From the NCBI RefSeq assembly GCF_003150675.1, contig NZ_QGGB01000009.1, positions 1 to 64,000 on the forward strand: a DNA stretch of 64,000 nt, given 5' to 3'. This stretch comes from Rhodohalobacter mucosus. GTDB lineage: Bacteria; Bacteroidota; Rhodothermia; Balneolales; Balneolaceae. Position 1 is the stretch's first letter. The number at the start of each line of letters is the position of its first letter. Positions 1-7,960 of the stretch are shown piece after piece. Below the pieces are notes generated by a model, which saw only the letters and a list, made by a program, of their open reading frames with translations, made no database searches and was not told the DNA's origin. The position numbers and the translations under genes are program-made.

Positions 1-22
1 GATCAATTTGTCAAAGAGCTCA

Positions 23-42
23 ATCAGGGGTTACACCCTGAT
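23..42. terminator. Small hairpin, possible terminator of an off-window gene
   Basis: A perfect 7-bp stem, ATCAGGG and CCCTGAT, encloses a 6-nt loop. It lies just before the longer palindrome at 57-80 in a gene-free stretch. No clear T-run follows on either strand, so the terminator role is a guess from shape and position. Confidence 0.3.
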
Positions 43-56
43 TATCGCGTCAACAT

Positions 57-80
57 TTGGTCGAAGTTAACTTCGACCAA
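57..80. repeat. 24-bp perfect palindrome
   Basis: The arms TTGGTCGAAGTT and AACTTCGACCAA are exact reverse complements. The symmetry extends outward to AACAT/ATGTT with one bulged base. It lies 126 bases downstream of the stop of the DUF6090 gene ending at 206. The 13-mer CTTCGACCAAAAT from its right arm recurs at about 5537-5549, just past another DUF6090 heptamer array. It could be a bidirectional terminator or a binding site; nothing in the sequence decides. Confidence 0.4.
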
Positions 81-205
81 AATGTTATATGTTAACTAAA
101 AACGTCAACCATATTCAGGCATCTACAAGACGGGGTTTTGAAAGAATTTGGGTCTGGGTTGAATGGGAGTGAAGTGATGCAGGCGGCCAGCTTGATTTCA
201 TCCAT

Positions 206-994
206 TTACTCATCTAAAGTCTGGTTGATCATATCAATGATTCCTTCCGCTTTGGAGATCAAATTAATGGATTCATTCTTCGACAAATTCGCAAATATGA
301 CCTTCGTATGCAGAGTATTGATGAATTCGGGATTGCGAAGCAATGACTGGTAATCACTTTGTACGTACCTGGAAGGAACCAATCCTACCATCTCCTCATC
401 TACCAGGCCAAACCGGTTATCCGGCATTTGATACTTTTCAATCATATTTGCCATTGATATGTATTTATGGGTAAATGGCCGAAATAAATCATCATGTATT
501 ATAACAGCGCGCGTTTCATCTTCAATCATATCTTCTGACTCTCTGGGCCAGGAAAGTAATTCAAGCTTTAGCTCATTGTCGGAAATCAAGTTAATTTTAT
601 TGGATGAAATTAGAGAACTCAGGCTGCCGGTCGGATCATTAAACGTAGGTGTATAGGATTGCCACATTAATAAGCTATCCAGCGTATCCTCGACAAACGG
701 GCCATTTGCATTCGACAGGGAAATCAGGGAATCCGCGGATGATAAGGAATTATCCCTGAGACCATTCAGATAGTTTAATTGTGTAATAGCCTGATCAAAT
801 TCAGTACGAAGATTCACCAGGATCTGACGCTCTTCTGCTCGTTCCAGTCTGTAGATGTTCCAGTTGTTCACCTGCAGGGCGATAAGAATCCCGATCACGA
901 CCAGCAGGATTTCGCCGATGGCATAGAGCAGATACTTTGTAAAGGATCCCGAATCGATCAGTTTCTGGCGGATACGGCGGAAGAGGGTAATCAT
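206..994 (-). CDS. DUF6090 family membrane protein (copy 1, leading subtype)
   Basis: A 262-residue protein of a family with no known function. Residues 1-20 are basic and amphipathic (MITLFRRIRQKLIDSG). About 21-42 is a single hydrophobic helix containing the family signature YLLYAIGEILLVVIGILIAL, followed by QVNNWN. The rest is helical and charged, with the second family signature, LISSNKINLISDNEL, near 130. The expected topology is a cytoplasmic N-terminus, one membrane anchor and a large extracytoplasmic domain. The N-terminus is of the '[MV]TLFRRIRQKLI' subtype, which here is found at the head of each DUF6090 group. An ACTCAA-type leader and a short heptamer array precede it. The family call is firm; the function is unknown. 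Confidence 0.9.
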   Translation of the reverse strand: MITLFRRIRQKLIDSGSFTKYLLYAIGEILLVVIGILIALQVNNWNIYRLERAEERQILVNLRTEFDQAITQLNYLNGLRDNSLSSADSLISLSNANGPFVEDTLDSLLMWQSYTPTFNDPTGSLSSLISSNKINLISDNELKLELLSWPRESEDMIEDETRAVIIHDDLFRPFTHKYISMANMIEKYQMPDNRFGLVDEEMVGLVPSRYVQSDYQSLLRNPEFINTLHTKVIFANLSKNESINLISKAEGIIDMINQTLDE

Positions 995-1064
995 GGTAGT
1001 ATTGAGTATTGAGTCATGAGTATTGAGTAATTAGTTAGGAGTTACTAGTGTTGAGTTGTAAGTA
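995..1064 (-). promoter_or_regulatory. ACTCAATACT-type repetitive leader of DUF6090 copy 1
   Basis: Directly 5' of the start codon the minus strand reads as repeated ACTCAATACTCATGACTCAA-like units. The same low-complexity leader occurs before the six other leading DUF6090 genes. It touches the ATG and leaves no Shine-Dalgarno sequence. Its role is unknown; it could be untranslated leader or promoter-proximal DNA. Confidence 0.55.
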
Positions 1065-1082
1065 GAGAAATATCATTTTAAT

Positions 1083-1110
1083 CGCCCATCGCCCATCGCC
1101 CATCGCCGAT
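1083..1110. repeat. Heptamer array 1: CGCCCAT x3 plus CGCCGAT
   Basis: Three exact CGCCCAT units and one variant stand in tandem between the SnoaL-like gene (stop at 1165) and DUF6090 copy 1. On the minus strand ATTAAA follows directly, as at several of the other arrays. This is one of the two shortest and most decayed of the seven arrays. Confidence 0.75.
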
Positions 1111-1164
1111 CTACTATTGACCATTGCCTATTGTCCCTCTGCCAGGACAATCCCACTACACCCG

Positions 1165-1662
1165 CTAATTCAGCGTGACAAAAAGCTGCGACTGGATTTT
1201 CCATTCACCCGATTTACGAATCCACTGAGCTGCGTAGTTGCCGTGAAATACGGAGGTTTCCCCGTTAATGTCATCTGCGTGATATCCATGCCATACACCT
1301 GCCTCCCATGCCAGACCACGTACATCATTTACAATAATCTCATCCGGTGTGCGGACCCAATACATCGGCTGTGCATCTGATGCGTCTGCAATATAGTCCC
1401 TGAGTTTATCTTTTCCGGATATCAGGGTTCCGTTGCCGGTGGTAATCAGAACGTCGTCGGTCAGAAATTCGGAGTTTGCTTCTTCATCGAGCGCTTTCAA
1501 TGCGGCATTGGATGCTTCGCGAACAGCACGGATCTGTTGTTCACTCGACTGGGCTAAAATATTCTCAGCGGATACCGGGTTAATGAAAATCCAACAAAAA
1601 GCAGCTATGAAGACATGTCGTTTTTGGAAATACAATGATAAGCCCTCCAATGGTTCTTTCAC
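1165..1662 (-). CDS. SnoaL/DUF4440-like (NTF2 fold) exported protein
   Basis: An NTF2-fold protein of about 165 residues, related to DUF4440/SnoaL-like proteins of varied or unknown activity. The pattern is an N-terminal helix (EQQIRAVREASNAALKALD), then FLTDDVLITTGNGTLISGKDKL and strands ending in WIRKSGEWKIQSQLFV, which is typical of the family. The longest reading starts with GTG at 1662. A TTG at 1635 has GGAGGG seven bases upstream and would begin directly with a signal peptide (FIAAFCWIFINPVSA, cleavage before ENIL), so 1635 is a credible alternative. It lies between the small coiled-coil gene and heptamer array 1. Substrate unknown. Confidence 0.75.
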   Translation of the reverse strand: MKEPLEGLSLYFQKRHVFIAAFCWIFINPVSAENILAQSSEQQIRAVREASNAALKALDEEANSEFLTDDVLITTGNGTLISGKDKLRDYIADASDAQPMYWVRTPDEIIVNDVRGLAWEAGVWHGYHADDINGETSVFHGNYAAQWIRKSGEWKIQSQLFVTLN

Positions 1663-1708
1663 TTTTTTAAACTAGGTTAGAGATCTTTTCAACATGAAAT
1701 TATGACAA

Positions 1709-1897
1709 TCAGTATGTCCCGTCTCCATCCACGTCTTTCTGAATGTGGTGCTCCAGCGCCTCCAGCGTTTTTCGGAGTAGTTTTCGTGTTTTACCCAGGT
1801 CCTGTTCCAGCTGCTCCACCCGGTCTTCCAGCGTTTTTGCTTTAGATCTTTGCTCTTCCAGCTCTTCCTGCTGCATCAATTCCCAGAATATCCCCAT
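1709..1897 (-). CDS. Small coiled-coil protein with acidic DVDGDG tail
   Basis: A 62-residue hypothetical protein with no signal peptide. Residues 10-52 form an uninterrupted heptad coiled coil (EELEEQRSKAKTLEDRVEQL and on), followed by KDVDGDGTY, which resembles a half EF-hand calcium loop (DxDxDG). CGGAGG stands eight bases before the ATG, a good ribosome site, which supports real translation. It sits between the broken DUF6090 copy 2 and the SnoaL-like gene, in the same direction. I do not recognise the family; it may be an oligomerising adaptor. Confidence 0.6.
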   Translation of the reverse strand: MGIFWELMQQEELEEQRSKAKTLEDRVEQLEQDLGKTRKLLRKTLEALEHHIQKDVDGDGTY

Positions 1898-2099
1898 AGT
1901 GCTATCCTCCGATTAGGTTAGGTGAGTTAACAGAGCAGTTCTCACAAGCTGCACGTTCTGTATTGCTTTTTTTACCGTGTAGCCGATTCAAAGATAGCCT
2001 GATATGATTCAGATGCAACGTATTGATGAAAAAATGTTGGAATCAGGAAAAAGGATTTGAGGATATCTTTTTTTGAGAGCAGGGCAGAGGATGATAGTT

Positions 2100-2858
2100 T
2101 TATGGAGTTTTGATTTCCGATTGCACAAGTTCAATTACCTGATTCAGGGTATGGTCCAGTTCTTCGCGGATGGTTAGTACTTCGTATGTCAGGTCGAGCT
2201 TAACCCCCAGCAGGTTTCTGACGTTTTGTTTCTTCAGCAGGAGGCCGTAATCATTTTGGTTTCCGATTTCCAGACTGGTCAGATTCCTTTTAGCGGCCAT
2301 AAGGGGAAGATAGTTCATCTCCTCTTCAACGATATCATCGATACGGATTTGGTGTACGGTAAGCCTGTCGCTGATCATAGATGCAAGCATCTGATTTCTG
2401 AGCTCCATCTCAGAAAGGCTGCTTCTCAAGCGGGGATTCGTAATCTTTCAGGTATTCCCAGAATTTTTCAGGTCTGCGTACGAAACGATGACCGGAATGT
2501 CGTGTGAAAGGTTCCAGAGTACTTCGAAAAAAAAGAGCTCCCGATTCGGGAGCTGAGAGATCCGGACAAGGGACTCTTCGCCTCCGAGAGCCAGCCGTAG
2601 CCTGTCGATGTTCTGTTTCTCCAGTTGTATAAACTGCTGCGACTGAATCCTGGCGAACTCCAGGTCCTCGAGGAGCTGTGCCAGAAGGGTCTGCTCCTCC
2701 GTGGCCGTTTTTCTGTTTTCATTCCAGTTGTTTACCTGCAAGGCGATGAGGATTCCGACCACAACAAGAAGGATCTCGCCGGTGGCGTAAAGCAGGTATT
2801 TGGTAAGAGATCCGGACTGAACCAGCTTTTCACGGATGCGGCGAAAGAGGGTAACCAT
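2100..2858 (-). pseudogene. DUF6090 copy 2 (leading subtype), interrupted by an in-frame stop
   Basis: The N-terminal part (residues 1-136, MVTLFRRIREKLVQSGS, the membrane signature and NNWNENRK) and the C-terminal part (from LRSSLSEMELRNQ to IKTP) lie in the same reading frame. They are separated only by a TGA at 2448-2450. The stop falls inside the conserved 'LKNSGN..' motif, where paralogues continue with I.L....L. A single C-to-T change of CGA (Arg) to TGA would explain it. Read through, it would be 252 residues, the normal family length. It has its own leader and the longest heptamer array of the region. It could instead be a truncated but expressed 136-residue membrane anchor. Confidence 0.85.
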
Positions 2859-2896
2859 GGATTAGTTTTGAGTTTTTAGTGTTGAGTTTTGAGTTG
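2859..2896 (-). promoter_or_regulatory. ACTCAAAACT-type leader of DUF6090 copy 2
   Basis: The minus strand reads CAACTCAAAACTCAACACTA and then AAAACTCAAAACTAATCC up to the ATG. The block 2845-2873, covering the first codons and the proximal leader, is identical over 29 bases to 13601-13629 before DUF6090 copy 10. A TAnnTTTG-like box (AATGTTTG, 2907-2914) lies about 50 bases upstream of the start codon. Confidence 0.5.
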
Positions 2897-2920
2897 GATC
2901 AGAAAACAAACATTTTTAAT

Positions 2921-3053
2921 CGTCCATCGTCCATCGTCCATCGTCCATCGTCCATCGTCCATCGTCCATCGTCCATCGTCCATCGTCCATCGTCCATCGT
3001 CCATCGTCCATCGTCCATCGTCCATCGCCCATCGCCCATCGCCCATCGCCCAC
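2921..3053. repeat. Heptamer array 2: 15 CGTCCAT, 3 CGCCCAT, 1 CGCCCAC
   Basis: Nineteen tandem 7-bp units fill most of the gap between gdhA (stop at 3108) and the DUF6090 copy 2 leader. Fifteen are identical CGTCCAT. The gdhA-proximal four switch to CGCCCAT/C, so the two variants lie in separate blocks rather than mixed. The period of 7 makes all six frames open and produces spurious ORFs here. Confidence 0.95.
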
Positions 3054-3107
3054 CTGCCAACCACACGACCTGGTCGTTTAAAATACGCGAAATCTCCTAA
3101 ACCGCGC

Positions 3108-4445
3108 TCAGATGGGTCCATAAGCCAGCATTGCATCCGCCAGTTTCACAAAACCGGCGATATTGGCGCCTTTGGAGTAGTCTATAATGCCGTTTCCGTT
3201 ATCACCGTATTCTACGCATTTCTCATGAATGTCTTTCATAATGCTGTACAGTTTTTCATCTACTTTTTCGGCGGTCCATTTCATGCGCTGCCGGTTCTGC
3301 GAGATTTCAAGCCCGGACACCGACACACCACCCGCATTGGAGGCTTTGCCGGGACCGTACAGTACATCTGCATTTTTCAGGAGGTGAACGGCCTCATTGG
3401 TGCAGGGCATATTCGCGCCTTCGGCCAGCAGCATCAAACCGTTGTCAATAAGATTTTGTGCATCGTCTGCATTGAGCTCATTTTCCGTTGCACATGGAAA
3501 CGCGAGGTCAGCCGGAATATGCCAGGGCTTGCCTCCGTCAAAATATTCACAGCTGTATTCATCGGTATATTCATGAATGCGGCCTCTTTTCACCTTCTTC
3601 AGCTCTTTGATGTAGGCCAGTTTTTCTTCAGTGATGCCATCTTTGTCGTAGATGGTTCCGGATGAATCGGACATGGTCAGGACTTTCAAACCTGACTGAA
3701 TAGCCTTTTCAGCGGCATAAAGGGCTACATTGCCCGAGCCTGAGATCAGCACGGTTTTTCCCTCCATCGAATTGTCGTGATGGTTCAGCATATCCTGGGC
3801 AAAGTAGACCAGTCCATAGCCTGTCGCTTCCGTACGAATTGGTGACCCTCCGAAACTGACACCTTTACCGGTAAGCGTTCCCTCAAATATGTTATTGATC
3901 TTTTTGTAATTACCGAAAAGGTAGCTGATTTCCCTGTCGCCAACCCCTATATCGCCTGCAGGGATGTCGCGTTCATCTCCAATGTGGCGATGCAGCTCCG
4001 CCATAAAACTCTGACAAAACCGAAATACCTCTTCATTGCTTTTCCCTTTGGGATCAAAATTGGAGCCGCCCTTGGCGCCGCCCATGGGAAGTGTTGTGAG
4101 AGCATTTTTAAAGCACTGTTCAAATCCAAGAAATTTCAGGATGCCCTGATTTACCGTTGGATGAAACCGCAGACCGCCTTTGTAAGGGCCGATGGCATTG
4201 TTGAACTGTACTCTCCACGCGCGGTTTACATGAACATTTTTATCGTCATCCATCCACGTTACACGGAAACTGATAATACGGTCGGGTTCGCAAATACGTT
4301 CGAGAATAGCCGCTTTACCGTAATCGGGATTGTCATTCACAAAAGGAATTACATGATTCATAACCTCTTCAACAGCCTGATGATACTCGGTTTCAGCCGG
4401 ATTCATTTCTCTGATCCGGTTCATAAAGTCATCTTTTGTATACAT
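3108..4445 (-). CDS. gdhA: NADP-specific glutamate dehydrogenase
   Basis: 445 residues, the usual length of the hexameric bacterial enzyme. It catalyses 2-oxoglutarate + NH4+ + NADPH to glutamate in the cytoplasm. Seen: the substrate lysines in GPYKGGLRF (K89) and PMGGAKGGSNFDPKG (catalytic K125), the DIPAGDIGVGDREI segment, and the nucleotide-binding GSGNVALYAAEKAIQ fold. It lies between DUF6090 copy 3 and heptamer array 2, in the same direction. The start at 4445 matches the family N-terminus. It probably balances glutamate nitrogen with the hut genes about 28 kb away, but no shared regulation is visible. Confidence 0.95.
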   Translation of the reverse strand: MYTKDDFMNRIREMNPAETEYHQAVEEVMNHVIPFVNDNPDYGKAAILERICEPDRIISFRVTWMDDDKNVHVNRAWRVQFNNAIGPYKGGLRFHPTVNQGILKFLGFEQCFKNALTTLPMGGAKGGSNFDPKGKSNEEVFRFCQSFMAELHRHIGDERDIPAGDIGVGDREISYLFGNYKKINNIFEGTLTGKGVSFGGSPIRTEATGYGLVYFAQDMLNHHDNSMEGKTVLISGSGNVALYAAEKAIQSGLKVLTMSDSSGTIYDKDGITEEKLAYIKELKKVKRGRIHEYTDEYSCEYFDGGKPWHIPADLAFPCATENELNADDAQNLIDNGLMLLAEGANMPCTNEAVHLLKNADVLYGPGKASNAGGVSVSGLEISQNRQRMKWTAEKVDEKLYSIMKDIHEKCVEYGDNGNGIIDYSKGANIAGFVKLADAMLAYGPI

Positions 4446-4629
4446 GGCATCTACGGTTAATTAGGTTAGAGATTTCAAGAATCTGTAGTTGTTTGTGATA
4501 CAGAGTCTGCTGCAGGCCTTGTTGATTTATTTATTTAAACAATGTGAAATTAATGACTGATTTATTGGGTGATGTGATGCCAAAACCTCTTCCAATCATG
4601 GAAAGATTTTATTCATCTTATTCACCGTA

Positions 4630-5376
4630 TTATTGACTATTCAGATAATTCTCAATGGCAGCTACCAGCAATTGATTCAGATTGAGTGCATCAGAGTAGC
4701 GATCGGCTAACCTCAAATTTGTAATCTCGTTTCTTCTCAGAATTGCTTCCAGCGATTTCAAACCAGTCGCATCAGAAATTACGATATCCTCAGGGTCTCC
4801 GATGGCATTTTCAACATAGATGAACAGCTCACGATTGTCATTAAAGAAACCATTTCTCCATAAGTCTGCTTCCATATTTTCACTGAAATTATTTAACCTG
4901 GTTTCATCAAAGGTAATCAGGTTAATCAAGTTCTGATATTCTGTCTCGAGATCAACAATCTGTGCTTCTTTGATGTTATTAAAATAACTATTGGATTCTG
5001 CTGACTGCTCGTTTTGAACTGAAGAGATGAATCTGCGTTCAACGGTTATTAAGAGCACGGTATCAACCAGCTCAATGCCTGGAATATTCAATACTCCTGA
5101 TTCCAGAACGTTTGCACACAGAGCACTTGCCTCTTCCCGATACTCACGAAGATCCTGAAGCTTTCTTTGGTCTTCATAAAGATTATCCATTTTCTTAGTC
5201 AGATAGCTATTCAGCTCATTTTGCAGAATTCTATCCTCATTCCAGTTATTTACCTGCAGTGCGATCAGGATGCCGATTACTACCAGAAGGATCTCGCCGG
5301 TAGCATAAAGCAAATATTTTGGTACAGAGCCCGAGTCAATCAGTTTCTGGCGGATGCGTCGGAAGAGAGTTATCAT
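4630..5376 (-). CDS. DUF6090 family membrane protein (copy 3, leading subtype)
   Basis: 248 residues. The N-terminus MITLFRRIRQKLIDSGSVPK and the membrane helix (about 21-42) are almost those of copy 1, while the extracytoplasmic half (from NEDRILQNELNSYLTKKMDN) is unlike it. The second family motif is weak here (YFNNIKEAQIVDLETEYQNL). It is preceded by a leader and the CGGTCAT array and followed, after 184 bases, by gdhA, so it forms a one-gene DUF6090 unit. The domain is predicted mostly helical. Function unknown. Confidence 0.9.
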   Translation of the reverse strand: MITLFRRIRQKLIDSGSVPKYLLYATGEILLVVIGILIALQVNNWNEDRILQNELNSYLTKKMDNLYEDQRKLQDLREYREEASALCANVLESGVLNIPGIELVDTVLLITVERRFISSVQNEQSAESNSYFNNIKEAQIVDLETEYQNLINLITFDETRLNNFSENMEADLWRNGFFNDNRELFIYVENAIGDPEDIVISDATGLKSLEAILRRNEITNLRLADRYSDALNLNQLLVAAIENYLNSQ

Positions 5377-5446
5377 GATAGTATTGAGTAGTGAGTCATG
5401 AGTATTGAGTAGGTAGTGTTGAGTGATTAGTTTTTAGTTGTGAGTT
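5377..5446 (-). promoter_or_regulatory. ACTCAATACT-type leader of DUF6090 copy 3
   Basis: Repeated ACTCAAYACT/ACTCATGACTC units run up to the start codon and match the leader of copy 1 closely (GTAGTATTGAGT and GAGTCATGAGTATTGAGTA on the plus strand). A GGTTTG-containing box (5459-5466, minus strand) lies between leader and array. Confidence 0.5.
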
Positions 5447-5470
5447 ATCTGAAAAAGACAAACCATTCAT

Positions 5471-5540
5471 CGGTCATCGGTCATCGGTCATCGGTCATCG
5501 GTCATCGGTCATCGGTCATCGGTCATCGGTCATCGGTCTT
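5471..5540. repeat. Heptamer array 3: CGGTCAT x9 plus CGGTCTT
   Basis: Nine identical CGGTCAT units and a final CGGTCTT in tandem. The unit differs from the CGTCCAT of arrays 2, 6 and 7, yet is uniform within this array. This points to local homogenisation by slippage or unequal crossing over. It separates DUF6090 copies 4 and 3. Confidence 0.95.
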
Positions 5541-5622
5541 CGACCAAAATTTATCATCTGGTCTTCTAGCTGAGTAGATGCTTCGCAAACATCTGAACTT
5601 CTACTTCTTACGGCTTCCGAAA

Positions 5623-6366
5623 TCAATCCTGCAAGTATTCATCAATAAGGGTATTCAACGAGTCCAGATCCGCTTTTTCCTGCTTATAAATGTCACCCAT
5701 TACCATATTGTTATTCCAGATTTCGCTTAAATGATTGACAAGTACCGGATCCGTAAGAAAATCTTCTCGTTTTTCGGGGATAATGCCACTTACCGAATCA
5801 TCGTAGATTAGGTATCTGGATATATCAAAATATTTTGATATGTATTCACTATATCTGCGTGAGGAGTATAGCGTTTCGTCTTCGAATTTTCTGATTTGAT
5901 GAATTCGTTCATTCCATGATGCAAGAATGACCCGGATCTCTTCATCCTGTATAATATCCATCGATCCGGTATTCAGTATTTCCTGAATTCCTCCGTCGTT
6001 TAAAGAGATAAGGCTGTAGTCTCTGACATTGAAAAGAAGCGAGTCGATAAAAAGAGGCTCATACTGATCTTGCAGTTCATAAGAAAGAATAATAAAAAGG
6101 GTGTCAGCACTGTTTACAATCGATTCTGCATCATGAATAACGCGGTTCAGTTCGTCCTGCGAGAGCTCGATACTGGCCTTGATGCTGTTCAGGTAGTACC
6201 GTTCTTTGTCGAGGCTTTTCCGGTGTTCATTCCAGTTGTTCACCTGCAGGGCTATAAGGATTCCAATTACGACCAAGAGAATTTCCCCGATGGCGTAGAG
6301 GAGATATCGGCGAACATTCCAGTCACCAATCAGTTTCTGCCGGATGCGTCGAAATAAGGAGATCAT
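5623..6366 (-). CDS. DUF6090 family membrane protein (copy 4, leading subtype)
   Basis: 247 residues. The N-terminus is MISLFRRIRQKLIGDWNVRRY, with a GDWN variation shared in part with copy 7 (DDGNVRRY). A membrane helix at about 21-42 is followed by NNWNEHRKSLDKERYYLNSI. The second motif is clear: ILNTGSMDIIQDEEIRVILASW at about 120-140. It has its own leader and a degenerate heptamer array, and the heptamer array of copy 3 lies downstream, so it is another single-gene unit. Function unknown. Confidence 0.9.
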   Translation of the reverse strand: MISLFRRIRQKLIGDWNVRRYLLYAIGEILLVVIGILIALQVNNWNEHRKSLDKERYYLNSIKASIELSQDELNRVIHDAESIVNSADTLFIILSYELQDQYEPLFIDSLLFNVRDYSLISLNDGGIQEILNTGSMDIIQDEEIRVILASWNERIHQIRKFEDETLYSSRRYSEYISKYFDISRYLIYDDSVSGIIPEKREDFLTDPVLVNHLSEIWNNNMVMGDIYKQEKADLDSLNTLIDEYLQD

Positions 6367-6405
6367 GGTAGTATTGAGAAGTGAGTCATGAGTATTGAGT
6401 ATTTA
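6367..6405 (-). promoter_or_regulatory. ACTCAATACT-type leader of DUF6090 copy 4
   Basis: A shorter version of the leader seen before copies 1 and 3; the plus strand has GAGTCATGAGTATTGAGTA in common. It ends directly at the start codon. Confidence 0.5.
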
Positions 6406-6423
6406 GATCCGTATGTGTTTAAT

Positions 6424-6451
6424 CGCCAATCGACCATCGCCAATCACAAAT
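6424..6451. repeat. Heptamer array 4: four degenerate units
   Basis: Units CGCCAAT, CGACCAT, CGCCAAT, CACAAAT. The phase is kept but the units have diverged, so this looks like a decayed array. It overlaps the last codons and stop (6444-6446) of DUF6090 copy 5. Confidence 0.6.
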
Positions 6452-7199
6452 CACCACGCTCCTCTTCCAGAAGTTGTAATACCTGCATATTCATCTCTCT
6501 CAGAGGCTCCAGTTCGGTTAAAACATCTGCTGTATAGGTTACCCTGTTTGAAATAAGGTTTTCATAGGTACGATCTTTAAAAATTTGCCAATAATTAGAC
6601 TGGAAAGGACTTTCGCGAACCCCATATCCGGATGGATCGTGCATCAACACATCAGCGACCATGACATGATCATTCAGATAACTATTTATCCCGTTATAGT
6701 CCGCATTTGCACGATCTTGTTCTTCCCGGGCATCCAAAACCCGGTCTTCCCACGAAAAGAGCATGACTTTTAAGGAATCGTTTTTCAAGAGGTGAATATC
6801 CCCGGAGGAGATACTGCTTGCCAGAACGCCATTCAGCGGGTCAAATGTCCAACGGTAGCTGTTCTCATAAAGCAGCTGTCTTATTTCGTTTTGGGTGGAT
6901 CCTTCACCGCCCACTAATATCAGCTCAAGGAGTCTTAATCCCGAATCATAGACCAACTGATGATAATATATTACTGTATTCAGTTGATCCAGGTTTTCGG
7001 CATATTCCGAATAAAGATCGTTGACCAGACGCTGATGCTTTTCAGCTTTCGCCCGGTTATCAAAGGCGGTATTGATTTGAATCGCAATTAATATTCCGAT
7101 CACGACGAGAAGGATCTCTCCGATCGCGTAGAGCAGGTATGTACGTGCCTTATTCTGTTCCATAAGGGTTTTTCGGATTTGGCGGAAGAATCGAAGCAT
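6444..7199 (-). CDS. DUF6090 family membrane protein (copy 5, internal subtype)
   Basis: 251 residues with the other N-terminal subtype, MLRFFRQIRKTLMEQNKART, then the membrane signature and QINTAFDNR in place of the usual VNNWN. The second motif, SSISSGDIHLLKNDSLKVML, lies near 120. Its start is two bases from the stop of copy 6, so it is translated from the same message (order 7, 6, 5). The stop overlaps heptamer array 4. Loss of NNWN is the one clear departure from the consensus. Confidence 0.9.
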   Translation of the reverse strand: MLRFFRQIRKTLMEQNKARTYLLYAIGEILLVVIGILIAIQINTAFDNRAKAEKHQRLVNDLYSEYAENLDQLNTVIYYHQLVYDSGLRLLELILVGGEGSTQNEIRQLLYENSYRWTFDPLNGVLASSISSGDIHLLKNDSLKVMLFSWEDRVLDAREEQDRANADYNGINSYLNDHVMVADVLMHDPSGYGVRESPFQSNYWQIFKDRTYENLISNRVTYTADVLTELEPLREMNMQVLQLLEEERGDL

Positions 7200-7201
7200 G
7201 C

Positions 7202-7951
7202 TTAGTCTTCAATATGATTCTGTAATTCATGCAGGTGACCAAGTGATGTATTGTAGAGTTCAAGTAAAGTTCGATTTTGATACATCCTTGCCACTAATAA
7301 TGCTTCCAGTTTTTTATCTGAAAGAAACTGCTCAGCATCCATATTTACCGGATCTCTGGTGTCATCCTGGTAGATCTCCTGCAGCATTGGAAAGCTATTT
7401 CCGATTCCGTATAAATAGTTGTACTCATCAAATATATGTGGCTCCAGCTTTGTCTGTATATATGCGTTAGTAATCATGTCTCTTTCCTCAATGGCATCCA
7501 CGGATCGGTAATATTTTGAAATCAAATTCTGTGATTCAATATCTAAAGCCCCGATCTCTCCGGTGTTTACCAACACGCTTAATGCGCTGTTTCTGGGTTT
7601 GAAGTTATATTCAAGCTGCAGCCGAATCATATCTTCATGCAGTACCCGCCGAACCGGCTCCAGTCTTTTCAATGTGTTGAGCAACCGCTGGATACTGATT
7701 TCATTTTGTTCAAAAATTCCGATCAAATTAGTGAGTAGTTCTTTGTCTTCATTCAGATCCTGCGACAACAAGCTCAAATGGTATGTAGCAGACTCTTTCA
7801 GTATCCGGTCTTCGTTCCAGTTACTGACTTGGATGGCAATGATAATACCCAGTACAACAAGGATAATTTCTCCCAGAGCATATAAAAGGTAGGTGCGAAT
7901 TTTATTCTGTTCCATGAGAGCTTTTCGGATTTGACGGAAGAATCGAAGCAT
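7202..7951 (-). CDS. DUF6090 family membrane protein (copy 6, internal subtype)
   Basis: 249 residues. N-terminus MLRFFRQIRKALMEQNKIRT, membrane helix with GEIILVVLGIIIAIQVSNWN, then a helical extracytoplasmic part with the second motif VLVNTGEIGALDIESQNLI. It starts 9 bases after the stop of copy 7 and ends 2 bases before copy 5, as the middle gene of a three-gene run. No leader or array stands before it, in line with the other MLRFFR-type copies. Function unknown. Confidence 0.9.
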   Translation of the reverse strand: MLRFFRQIRKALMEQNKIRTYLLYALGEIILVVLGIIIAIQVSNWNEDRILKESATYHLSLLSQDLNEDKELLTNLIGIFEQNEISIQRLLNTLKRLEPVRRVLHEDMIRLQLEYNFKPRNSALSVLVNTGEIGALDIESQNLISKYYRSVDAIEERDMITNAYIQTKLEPHIFDEYNYLYGIGNSFPMLQEIYQDDTRDPVNMDAEQFLSDKKLEALLVARMYQNRTLLELYNTSLGHLHELQNHIED

Positions 7952-7960
7952 CGTGATTAT

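Noticed and set aside
2921-3053. CRISPR array
   Set aside because: The repeats are 7 bp in direct tandem with no spacers, and no cas gene is in the window.
2876-3665. ORFs with MDDGRW- or HRPSSIV-type repeats in both strands over heptamer array 2
   Set aside because: A 7-bp repeat reads as a 7-residue peptide repeat in every frame. These ORFs arise only from the array and run into gdhA in the wrong frame.
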